From positions 1 to 6,523 of the forward strand of contig JAAUSP010000442.1 of the NCBI GenBank assembly GCA_012032575.1: 6,523 bases of DNA, written 5' to 3'. The stretch comes from Anaerolineales bacterium (GTDB taxonomy: Bacteria > Chloroflexota > Anaerolineae > 4572-78 > J111). A program made the position numbers and the translations under genes. Below, piece by piece: positions 1 through 5,262 of the stretch. The stretch's first letter is position 1, and every line of letters begins with the position of its first letter. The notes beneath the pieces were generated by a model that was not told the DNA's origin, did not search any database, and was given only the letters and a program-made list of their open reading frames with translations.

Positions 1-279
1 CACCCGCCGCTACCACCAAACCGGCTGCGCCTGCGCCCGCCGCTGCTGCCGGGTCGGGCGGGCGACGGGGGTGGCAGCGACCGCGTCCGAATTCGTCTGG
101 GCGACATGCCGCTGGTGGTCAGCGGGGGCGAGTTTCAAGCTATCCTGGCCCTGGTCAAAAGCATTCCGGGCCGGCGTTTTAACGGTGAGGCGCGGGTCTG
201 GGAACTGCCCGATACGGTGGGTTTAGAGTCACTGGGCCAGCGTGTCGCAGCAGCGGGCTTTGTTTTGGAACAAGAATAG
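1..279 (+). CDS. Unrecognised protein, C-terminal fragment (5' end outside window)
   Basis: An open frame runs from the left edge to a TAG stop at 277-279. The last ~60 residues look like a compact domain: GDMPLVVSGGEF, then a helix-like stretch (QAILALVKSIPGRRF), then EARVWELP and a closing AAAGFVLEQE. The pattern 'sIPGRRF...g..rvWeLP' resembles small DNA-binding modules appended to helicase-like proteins (HARP-like), but that is a weak impression, not an assignment. The N-terminal ~25 residues in this frame (HPPLPPNRLRLRP...) are implausible. The frame two bases over (from position 3) gives an Ala/Pro linker (PAATTKPAAPAPAAAAGSGG), so the real protein probably switches frame near 58-66, by a sequencing error or a true frameshift. 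The gene converges on lipA across a 46-bp gap filled by a repeat. The C-terminal domain frame is fairly sure; the function is unknown. Confidence 0.6.
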   Translation, partial: HPPLPPNRLRLRPPLLPGRAGDGGGSDRVRIRLGDMPLVVSGGEFQAILALVKSIPGRRFNGEARVWELPDTVGLESLGQRVAAAGFVLEQE

Positions 280-330
280 GTTGAAGGTTAAACGTTCAAA
301 CGGTTGAACGTTTAACCTTCAACATTTAAC
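280..330. repeat. Heptad-periodic inverted repeat between convergent genes; possible bidirectional terminator
   Basis: Arms 280-299 and 304-323 are perfectly complementary (20 of 20 bp) around a 4-base loop (acgg, 300-303). The sequence also reads as successive 7-mers: gttgaag, gttaaac, gttcaaa, then after the centre variants of the same units on the complementary strand, ending with atttaac at 324-330. The element begins one base after the TAG stop of the left gene and runs into the lipA stop codon (326-328), so it occupies the whole convergent gap. A transcript from either side would form a long AT-rich hairpin. No U-tract follows on either strand, so a terminator role is inferred from position and structure only. 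The 7-nt periodicity is like the short tandem repeats (STRR type) described in cyanobacteria, and a second heptad locus occurs at 4655-4697. Confidence 0.85.
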
Positions 331-1243
331 GCGCCGGGATGGCTAAGGCCTGGGCCTGGCCTTCGGCGTGGTAGCTGCTGCGTACCAGCGGCCCGCTCTC
401 CACCCAGCGAAAGCCCAACGCCATGCCCACGTCGTGGAATTCCTGGAATTCGCTGGGGTGAACATAGCGATAAATTGGTAAATGCAGGGGTGAAGGGCGC
501 AAATATTGGCCAATGGTCAAAATATCAACCCCATGCTCCCGCAAATCGCGCAAAACCGCCAGTACTTCCTCTTTGGTTTCACCCAAGCCCACCATAATCC
601 CCGTTTTTGTGGTTGTGCCCGGGTCCAGCACTTTGGCGTTCGAGAGCACCTTGAGCGTTTGTTGATAGTTAGCCTGCGGGCGCACCGTCCGGTAAAGCCG
701 GGGCACGGTTTCGGTGTTGTGATTCAATATTTCGGGGCGGGCGTCCATCACCTCTTGCAGCGCTGCCAGGTTGCCCTTAAAATCAGGAATCAGCACTTCA
801 ATGGTGCAGTGGGGCAGCCGCTGGCGAATCCCGCGGATGGTGTTGGCAAAAATATGCGCGCCGCCGTTGGGCAGTTCATCGCGGTTGACCGAAGTGAGTA
901 CACAATGGCTCAAATTCATGGCCAGCACACTTTCGGCAACCCGGCGCGGCTCATCCTCGTCGAGCGCCTGGGGGCGGCCTGTTTTAATATGGCAAAAGCC
1001 GCAGGAGCGAGTGCAGGTATCACCCATCAATAAAAATGTAGCCGTGCCCCGGTTCCAGCACTCGCCAATATTAGGGCACATGGCTTCTTCGCACACCGTG
1101 TGCAGCCCCTGTTCGCGCATCAAATTTTTGAGGTGGCTGTAATTATTGCCGGCCGGCAGCCGGACTTTAAGCCACTCCGGTTTGCGTTGGGGCAGTTCCT
1201 TTTGCAAGCCGATGCTGTTGGGATCAATTAAATTTCTAATCAT
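326..1243 (-). CDS. lipA: Lipoyl synthase (radical SAM)
   Basis: LipA inserts two sulfur atoms at C6 and C8 of octanoyl groups bound to lipoyl domains (pyruvate and 2-oxoglutarate dehydrogenase E2, GcvH) in the cytoplasm. The 305-residue length is normal. The auxiliary-cluster motif CX4CX5C is at C51, C56 and C62. The radical-SAM motif CX3CX2C is at C77, C81 and C84. The C-terminal RSSYHA motif at 288-293 carries the serine that ligates the auxiliary cluster. Also present are [14 protein letters not shown] (commonly RDDLPDGG), [16 protein letters not shown] and [14 protein letters not shown]. The ATG start fits the family N-terminus. Its own Shine-Dalgarno is poor (agga only two bases upstream), which suggests translation tied to lipB, whose stop lies 42 nt upstream on the same strand. 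The stop codon sits inside the flanking repeat. Assignment is secure. Confidence 0.97.
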   Translation of the reverse strand: MIRNLIDPNSIGLQKELPQRKPEWLKVRLPAGNNYSHLKNLMREQGLHTVCEEAMCPNIGECWNRGTATFLLMGDTCTRSCGFCHIKTGRPQALDEDEPRRVAESVLAMNLSHCVLTSVNRDELPNGGAHIFANTIRGIRQRLPHCTIEVLIPDFKGNLAALQEVMDARPEILNHNTETVPRLYRTVRPQANYQQTLKVLSNAKVLDPGTTTKTGIMVGLGETKEEVLAVLRDLREHGVDILTIGQYLRPSPLHLPIYRYVHPSEFQEFHDVGMALGFRWVESGPLVRSSYHAEGQAQALAIPAR

Positions 1244-1260
1244 TATCCTATCATCGTTGG

Positions 1261-1280
1261 CCCGCCGCAGCCCCGGCGGG
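1261..1280 (-). other. GC-rich hairpin between lipB and lipA
   Basis: Seven complementary base pairs, cccgccg at 1261-1267 with cggcggg at 1274-1280, enclose a 6-base loop in the 42-nt lipB-lipA gap. The hairpin would form in the shared transcript about 17 nt before the lipA start. There is no U-tract, so it is not a clear terminator. It could stabilise a processed end or tune lipA translation; this is inference from position. Confidence 0.4.
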
Positions 1281-1285
1281 TTACG

Positions 1286-2041
1286 TTATGCCGGTACTGC
1301 GGCTGAATTAAAAAATAAATTTGCTGGAATGGTCTCGACAAGCACCGGTTCCATTTCAAAAACTTCACAAAAGGATTGTATCACAGGCTCCAGGACAGAA
1401 CCAATTTCAATCGGCTTCTTCAACGCTTCCGTAAGCGAAGTCACCCGGCAGCCGTTCAGCCCACGCGGCACAATCAAATCGAAAAAGCTGAGATCGGGGT
1501 TGATATTGATAAAAAAGCCGTGACTGGTAACGTTATTCTGGTCAAGCTTGATCCCGATGGCGGCAATCTGGGCAATATTGCTGTCGGGGGGCAGCCATTC
1601 GGAACTGTGGGGGATGGTGTTGTCAATGTAGACCCACACGCCCGGCTGACCGCGCTGGCGAAATGCCCGCACTCCCAAAGTAGCCAGCGCCCGAATAATA
1701 ACGCTCTCCAGCATTTTGAGGTAGCGGTGATAATCCAGTCCTTGCTCTTTGAGATTGAGGATGGGATAGCAAACCAACTGGCCCGGCCCATGATAAGCGA
1801 CCGGTCCTCCCCGACTCACCCGATGATAAGCCACCTTGAGCCGGGCGAGTTCTTCCTGATTCACCAGCAAATGCTCCCGATGACCTTCATTTCCTATGGT
1901 GTAGGTATGGGGATGTTCCATTAACAAAAGGGTGTTGGGGATTTGTTGAGCGGCTTTTTGAGCGGCTAAATCTTTCTGCAAGCTTAGCGCTGCTTCATAT
2001 TCTACCTGACCAAACCACTGCGGATGACAAATATTGAGCAT
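1286..2041 (-). CDS. lipB: LipB-family octanoyltransferase with both catalytic residues apparently replaced
   Basis: LipB normally moves octanoate from octanoyl-ACP to lipoyl-domain lysines through a Cys thioester intermediate, with a Lys partner (Cys176/Lys142 in the Mycobacterium tuberculosis enzyme). Family features seen: LMEHPHTYTIG at 40-50, RGGPVAYHGPGQLVCYPI from 77, PGVWV at 133-137, IAAIGIK at 159-165, VTSHGFFININPDLSFFDLIVP from 171, and VTSL at 200-203. Odd points: the usual K before I-A-A-I-G is Gln158 (codon cag, 1568-1570). The usual P-C-G catalytic Cys is Arg193 (P-R-G, codon cgt, 1463-1465). A Cys lies five residues on (C198). About 20 residues separate GVWV from IAAIG, where most homologues have only a few, partly explaining the 251-residue length (commonly ~210-240). 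The ATG start has a strong aaggagg five bases upstream. Family membership is secure; activity is doubtful. Confidence 0.9.
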   Translation of the reverse strand: MLNICHPQWFGQVEYEAALSLQKDLAAQKAAQQIPNTLLLMEHPHTYTIGNEGHREHLLVNQEELARLKVAYHRVSRGGPVAYHGPGQLVCYPILNLKEQGLDYHRYLKMLESVIIRALATLGVRAFRQRGQPGVWVYIDNTIPHSSEWLPPDSNIAQIAAIGIKLDQNNVTSHGFFININPDLSFFDLIVPRGLNGCRVTSLTEALKKPIEIGSVLEPVIQSFCEVFEMEPVLVETIPANLFFNSAAVPA

Positions 2042-2046
2042 GTGGG

Positions 2047-2053
2047 CCTCCTT
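2047..2053 (-). promoter_or_regulatory. Strong Shine-Dalgarno site of lipB
   Basis: On the minus strand aaggagg ends five bases before the ATG at 2041-2039. It fixes the lipB start and suggests efficient translation of a protein whose active site looks altered. Confidence 0.85.
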
Positions 2054-2279
2054 TTTTAGAGCAATAATTCTGGCTGCAACTTCAGGGTTTGATTAATGCA
2101 GCATAAAACAGAGAACCGAGGCGTTTGTTCCGGCCAGACGCTGGATGTGTAAAATCTGGCGCACGGAGCAGACCATGGAGCACCCCAACTCGCTAAAAAT
2201 ATCCCCCCTTGGATGTCCGTAGTCGAGCTATAGATTTTTGGAAACTTCGGCGTAAAAATAGGATGGCTGTGCTAACTAC

Positions 2280-2318
2280 TCAAATGATCCACTCAGAACT
2301 ACGCCAGGATTCATTTGA
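2280..2318 (-). terminator. Imperfect inverted repeat just downstream of the 236-residue ORF; possible weak terminator
   Basis: tcaaatgatcc at 2280-2290 pairs with ggattcatttga at 2307-2318, leaving one bulged base and a 16-base loop. It begins about 15 bases past the stop codon (2333-2335) of the minus-strand gene. The stem is AT-rich and no U-tract follows, so the terminator reading is tentative. Confidence 0.3.
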
Positions 2319-2332
2319 ACCGAAAAGTGGTC

Positions 2333-3043
2333 TCATACAATTTCCAATTCGACCAGCGCTTCTTCCAACTGCCAGATTACCTCGTCAACAAAAGGCAGAG
2401 GTCTTTCCAGCTTGTCGAGGGCCGTATCCAGAGCCGCCATCAGGGCCGGCTGGCTCTGTTGAGCCGCTCTAACCCGGGCCAGGCGCAGCCGGCGAATCGC
2501 TTCGTTGATGCGGGGCGTTTGATAGAGCTGATCCAACGCGCTGGTGACAAGCCGGCCCAATTCCTCAGGCAGCGGCTCAGCCGGAGCCGGTTGAGGCCCC
2601 GAATGCATCCGCCTGGCTACGGGTGTACTTTCCGTCCAACCCAAGCCATAACTGGCCTGCATCGTTTCGAAACTGCCGTTAAAATAGATGTAAAGGTGCT
2701 GGTTCCACAATACGGCATTGGCCGCATCGTAAACTTCATCGGGGTTCAGGCTGTGGGCGATCAATTTACCATGCAGCGGCTCGAACTCTTCATCTTCCGC
2801 TGGTGAAATGATAAAGGCCAGCCACTCGTTGGGGAAGATACGGGCGATATCTTCGATCAACGGCAGGCGCTCCACTTCGGTCATGGTGTTGTAAGGACAG
2901 CCGCAGTTGCAATCGCCGCCGCATTGGCCCGGCGTTTTGCAGCCGGTGCGTTTGGTAAAAGGCTCAGTGTACCAGTTTTCCGGTTCCTGGGTTCGGCCCG
3001 GCAGAACCGGCGCGAGGTCTAGCAGTTCAATTTTTGCCAACAA
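2333..3043 (-). CDS. Unrecognised protein with five-cysteine cluster
   Basis: The frame is 236 residues. A TAA lies directly before the TTG at 3043-3041, so translation must begin at this TTG or the next one; aggaaa at 3050-3055 is well placed. Residues 35-49 hold five cysteines, C35-X5-C41-X3-C45-X-C47-X-C49, a spacing that could bind zinc or an iron-sulfur cluster. Residues ~71-120 (PNEWLAFIIS...HGKLIAHSLNPDEVYDAA) recall small 'PgeWvA...gkviAhg.d.eev...a' domains such as DUF5678, only as a resemblance. A Pro-rich stretch (~149-160) leads to a Leu/Ala/Arg-rich, probably helical tail (160-236). There is no signal peptide or membrane segment. A good promoter at 3082-3109 supports expression as a single gene. 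Function is unknown. Confidence 0.8.
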   Translation of the reverse strand: MLAKIELLDLAPVLPGRTQEPENWYTEPFTKRTGCKTPGQCGGDCNCGCPYNTMTEVERLPLIEDIARIFPNEWLAFIISPAEDEEFEPLHGKLIAHSLNPDEVYDAANAVLWNQHLYIYFNGSFETMQASYGLGWTESTPVARRMHSGPQPAPAEPLPEELGRLVTSALDQLYQTPRINEAIRRLRLARVRAAQQSQPALMAALDTALDKLERPLPFVDEVIWQLEEALVELEIV

Positions 3044-3081
3044 TTATTTTTCCTGACAGCTTTAAAGAATTTGGTAGCTCT

Positions 3082-3109
3082 ATTATAAGTTGCACCGATA
3101 ATTAATCAA
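3082..3109 (-). promoter_or_regulatory. Sigma70-type promoter for the 236-residue Cys-cluster gene
   Basis: Read on the minus strand, TTGATT (3109-3104, 4 of 6 matches) is followed after 16 bases by a perfect TATAAT (3087-3082). The predicted transcript start near 3075 leaves a leader of about 30 nt carrying aggaaa before the TTG start at 3043. Spacing and order fit well. Confidence 0.65.
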
Positions 3110-3262
3110 GATGGCTGCCAGAAAACCTGACTGCCAGCACGTCCCTCGATTGATGGTGGATTCAGTTGTTTTTTGGAAAACGGCGGTGATGGTACAATAA
3201 TAAATAACCCGACGCTGCTGACAAGTAGACCCGAATGGGTTGTAAGGCTCACTATTCGGCTC

Positions 3263-3274
3263 TGTTACGTAACA
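3263..3274. promoter_or_regulatory. Perfect 12-bp palindrome, candidate operator
   Basis: TGTTACGTAACA is fully self-complementary and lies in the divergent gap, 131 bp before the aminotransferase start. Its length and symmetry suit a dimeric helix-turn-helix regulator, but no regulator gene is nearby and I cannot name a family. One 12-bp palindrome could also occur by chance. Confidence 0.3.
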
Positions 3275-3405
3275 TTCTACCACAAATTGATTGATTTGTA
3301 AACTACGGCTGCTCTACGACCTTTGAATAAGTTCGACAGATAAACTGATTTGTCCGGCAGTTGACCACCCCAGGCAACCTCTGACGTTTGAAAGGATAAT
3401 TCGGC

Positions 3406-4569
3406 ATGACCTATCTGGCGGAGCGTGTCCGCAATTTTGGCACGACGATTTTTTTTGAAATGACCAGCCTGGCCAACCAGCACGGCGCGGTCAACCTGGG
3501 CCAGGGCTTTCCCGATTTTCCCGGCCCCGAATTTTTGAAGGAGGCCGCCATCGCGGCCATCCGGGCCGACATCAATCAGTACGCCCCCGGCAGCGGCCGG
3601 CCCGCCCTGCGCGAGGCCATCGCCGCCAAAATGGCCCGCCATTACAATCTGGCGGTCAACCCGGCCACCGACATCGTCGTGACCAGCGGCGCAACCGAGG
3701 CCATTTTTGCTACTATCATGGGCCTGGTCAACCCCGGCGACGAGGTCATCCTGTTTGAACCCTATTACGACTCCTATCTGCCCTCGGTCCAGATGGCTGG
3801 CGGTGTGCCCCGTTTTTACACCCTCCGTCCGCCCGACTGGCGCATTGATCCCGCCGAATTGGCCGCGCTCTTCTCGCCCAAAACCAAACTGATCCTGGTC
3901 AACACCCCCCACAACCCCACCGGCAAAGTCTACAGCGAGGCCGAATTGAGCCTGATCGCCGGGTTGTGCCGGCAGCACGATGTCATCGCCGTAGTGGATG
4001 AGGTATACGAGCATATCATCTTCGACGGCCTCAGACACGTCTCGTTGGCCGGGCTGCCCGGTATGGCCGAGCGGACCATCACCATTTCCAGCAGCGGCAA
4101 AACCTTCAGTATGACCGGCTGGAAAGTCGGCTGGGCCGTGGCTCCGGCGGAGCTGAGTCAGGCCGTTTTTCGGGTCCACCAGTTTGTCACCTACTCTGTG
4201 GCCGCGCCGCTGCAAGAGGGTGTCGTCGCCGCCCTGCAAAGCAGCGACGATTACTACGCCGAACTGGCCGCCATGTACCAGGCCAACCGCGATTTCCTGG
4301 CCGGGGCGCTGGCCGAAGCCGGCCTGGAGCCGATCATTCCCCAGGGGACTTATTTTATCATGGTAGACATCAGCCACCTCGGTTTTCCCGACGATGTAGC
4401 CTTCTGCCGCACTCTGACCACCGACATCGGCGTGGCCGCCATCCCTCCCAGCGCCTTCTATTTCAACCCCGCCGACGGAGCCGGCCTGGCCCGCTTCGCC
4501 TTCTGCAAAAGCCGGGCCACGTTGGCAGAAGCGGCGCGGCGGCTGTTGAAATTGAAAAGAAAACTTTAG
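3406..4569 (+). CDS. Class I PLP-dependent aminotransferase (kynurenine/methionine/glutamine-K type)
   Basis: This is a 387-residue fold-type I aminotransferase that would move an amino group between an amino acid and a 2-oxo acid in the cytoplasm. Motifs in order: NLGQGFPDFPGP (30-41), QYAPGSGRPALRE (58-70), TSGATEAI (93-100), the stacking-aromatic region EPYYDSY (118-124), NTPHNPTGK (166-174, N170), VVDEVYEHI (196-204, D198 to the PLP pyridine nitrogen, Y201), SSSGKTFSMTGWKVGW (228-243, Schiff-base Lys232), and LARFAFCK near the end (Arg363, substrate carboxylate). The GQGFPDF form and the overall pattern fit the YbdL / kynurenine aminotransferase / glutamine transaminase K branch rather than AspC proper; the exact substrate cannot be read. 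The ATG is preceded by aaagga (3391-3396) at nine bases. The next plus-strand gene, osmC-like, has its own promoter. Confidence 0.93.
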   Translation: MTYLAERVRNFGTTIFFEMTSLANQHGAVNLGQGFPDFPGPEFLKEAAIAAIRADINQYAPGSGRPALREAIAAKMARHYNLAVNPATDIVVTSGATEAIFATIMGLVNPGDEVILFEPYYDSYLPSVQMAGGVPRFYTLRPPDWRIDPAELAALFSPKTKLILVNTPHNPTGKVYSEAELSLIAGLCRQHDVIAVVDEVYEHIIFDGLRHVSLAGLPGMAERTITISSSGKTFSMTGWKVGWAVAPAELSQAVFRVHQFVTYSVAAPLQEGVVAALQSSDDYYAELAAMYQANRDFLAGALAEAGLEPIIPQGTYFIMVDISHLGFPDDVAFCRTLTTDIGVAAIPPSAFYFNPADGAGLARFAFCKSRATLAEAARRLLKLKRKL

Positions 4570-4618
4570 CCGACCTGACCCGCCCCTGTCGTCCCAGATA
4601 GCTTAAAACCCTCTCTTT

Positions 4619-4627
4619 TGCTATAAT
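4619..4627 (+). promoter_or_regulatory. Extended -10 promoter for the OsmC-family gene
   Basis: TGCTATAAT is a perfect extended -10 (TG-n-TATAAT) 50 bases after the aminotransferase stop. The region 17 bases upstream (tagctt) is a poor -35, as is usual for extended -10 promoters. Predicted initiation near 4634-4637 falls at a run of eight G (4637-4644), giving a leader of about 100 nt that contains the heptad repeat. Confidence 0.6.
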
Positions 4628-4654
4628 CCCTCTGTCGGGGGGGGCGGGTATCAA

Positions 4655-4697
4655 GTGTCAGGTGTCAGGTGTCACGCACCACGCACCACGCACCACG
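4655..4697. repeat. Double heptad tandem repeat in the osmC leader
   Basis: Three 7-mers gtgtcag, gtgtcag, gtgtcac (4655-4675) run straight into three exact copies of acgcacc (4674-4694) plus acg. The ggtg of the first set is complementary to the cacc of the second in each period, so the RNA could fold as a hairpin with regular mismatches. The layout, heptads then roughly complementary heptads, matches the element at 280-330 although the sequence differs. It lies between promoter and ribosome site, so it would be transcribed. Confidence 0.85.
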
Positions 4698-4720
4698 TCT
4701 CACAAATCCAAATTACCTTC

Positions 4721-4727
4721 AAAGGAG
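4721..4727 (+). promoter_or_regulatory. Shine-Dalgarno site that decides the OsmC start
   Basis: aaaggag lies six bases before the ATG at 4734. An in-frame GTG at 4662 would lengthen the protein by 24 residues, but those residues would be translated heptad repeat and that GTG has no ribosome site. The ATG is therefore preferred. Confidence 0.85.
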
Positions 4728-4733
4728 AAACTT

Positions 4734-5135
4734 ATGGGCACTGTCAATGCTTCGGCTCGCTGGACAGGCGAGCAGATGAACTTTATCGGGACCAGCTACA
4801 AGGGCCACCAAATTCCAATGGGCGGGGAGAATGTCTCGCCGTCGCAGTTGCTGCTGCTGGGGCTGGCCGGCTGCACCGGCATGGATGTGATCAGTATTTT
4901 GCAGAAAAAACGGCTGAACCTCCACTCGGTAGAAGTCTTTATTGCCGCTCACCAGCCCAACGACTACCCCAAACCGTATCAGACCATCGAAATCAAATAT
5001 GTCATCAAAGGCGACAACATTGACCCTGCCGCCGTGCAGCGGGCCATTGATCTGTCGCAGGACAAATATTGCATCGTCAGCCAGACGTTGCAGCACGAAG
5101 TTAAAATTCAGACTTCGTTTGAGATCGAGGCGTAA
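4734..5135 (+). CDS. OsmC/Ohr-family peroxiredoxin-like protein
   Basis: From ATG 4734 the protein has 133 residues, normal for short OsmC-type proteins. The family reduces organic or fatty-acid hydroperoxides, or acts on other thiol chemistry, with two cysteines in a homodimer in the cytoplasm. Seen here: ARWTGEQMNFIGTS near the N-terminus, GGENVSPSQLLLLGLAGCTGMDV (30-52) with the peroxidatic Cys47 at the start of the central helix, and DKYCIVSQTL (110-119) with the second Cys113. The 'LAGCTGMDV' and 'KYCiVS' signatures are those of the OsmC/YhfA group more than classical Ohr, so the substrate is open. It has its own promoter and leader and is followed by an 80-bp palindrome, so it is probably a single-gene unit. 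Confidence 0.93.
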   Translation: MGTVNASARWTGEQMNFIGTSYKGHQIPMGGENVSPSQLLLLGLAGCTGMDVISILQKKRLNLHSVEVFIAAHQPNDYPKPYQTIEIKYVIKGDNIDPAAVQRAIDLSQDKYCIVSQTLQHEVKIQTSFEIEA

Positions 5136-5152
5136 CAGGCCGGCCGATGAGC

Positions 5153-5232
5153 TGTCATTGCGAGGCCGTAAGGCCGAAGCAATCTCTGCTCCGAGGTGGG
5201 AGACTGCTTCGACCTACGGTCTCGCAGTGACA
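5153..5232. repeat. 80-bp imperfect palindromic intergenic repeat
   Basis: The ends tgtcattgcgag (5153-5164) and ctcgcagtgaca (5221-5232) pair at 11 of 12 positions. Inner parts gaagcaatctc (5176-5186) and gagactgcttc (5200-5210) also pair with one mismatch, around a central loop of about 13 bases. The sequence matches, from memory, a palindromic repeat type (gtcattgcgag...gaagcaatctc) common in intergenic DNA of many bacterial phyla. It is probably a small mobile, non-autonomous repeat. It occupies most of the 127-bp gap between the OsmC gene and pepA and would form a strong RNA hairpin, so it may separate their transcripts. Confidence 0.85.
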
Positions 5233-5251
5233 TGAACCAAACTATTTTCTT

Positions 5252-5257
5252 AGGAGA
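5252..5257 (+). promoter_or_regulatory. Shine-Dalgarno site that selects the TTG start of pepA
   Basis: aggaga lies five bases before TTG 5263. The nearby ATG at 5232 overlaps the end of the palindromic repeat and is in another frame, so the TTG is the start. Confidence 0.8.
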
Positions 5258-5262
5258 CTCTT

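Larger units (their letters stand above)
2042..2332. other. Non-coding gap upstream of lipB, with one imperfect inverted repeat
   Basis: These 291 bases separate the unrecognised gene at 2333-3043 from lipB; both are on the minus strand. Apart from the lipB ribosome site I see no gene with a credible start or coding pattern. No convincing -35/-10 pair for lipB stands out: the best minus-strand candidates match only about 4 of 6 bases in each box. The length of the gap and the inverted repeat at 2280-2318 suggest that lipB is transcribed separately from the gene upstream. Confidence 0.5.
3044..3405. other. Divergent intergenic region with candidate operator palindrome
   Basis: These 362 bases lie between the minus-strand Cys-cluster gene and the plus-strand aminotransferase, and are more AT-rich than the aminotransferase gene. 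They hold the minus-strand promoter (3082-3109), a direct repeat of ctgccag (3115-3121 and 3131-3137) and a perfect palindrome at 3263-3274. A possible plus-strand -10 (tacaat, 3193-3198) has no good -35, and no convincing promoter for the aminotransferase is seen. A 66-codon frame on the minus strand (3083-3283) overlaps the promoter and looks non-coding. Confidence 0.5.

Noticed and set aside
2209..2472. Plus-strand 87-codon frame in the gap before the Cys-cluster gene
   Set aside because: It runs into the antisense of the 2333-3043 gene, has no ribosome site and no recognisable motif.
3083..3283. 66-codon minus-strand frame in the divergent gap
   Set aside because: It overlaps the good promoter at 3082-3109 and has no ribosome site or domain-like sequence; its codon use looks random.
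3277..4377. Long minus-strand open frame (366 codons) opposite the aminotransferase
   Set aside because: It is antisense to a gene with full aminotransferase motifs. The Gly/Asp/Gln-rich composition is what the complement of GC-rich codons gives, and there is no family motif or ribosome site.
4655..4697. CRISPR-like repeat
   Set aside because: Units are 7 nt in direct tandem with no spacers, so this is a short tandem repeat, not CRISPR.
4662..4733. Upstream GTG start for the OsmC protein
   Set aside because: The added residues are translated heptad repeat, and the ATG at 4734 has aaaggag at proper spacing and gives the usual family N-terminus.
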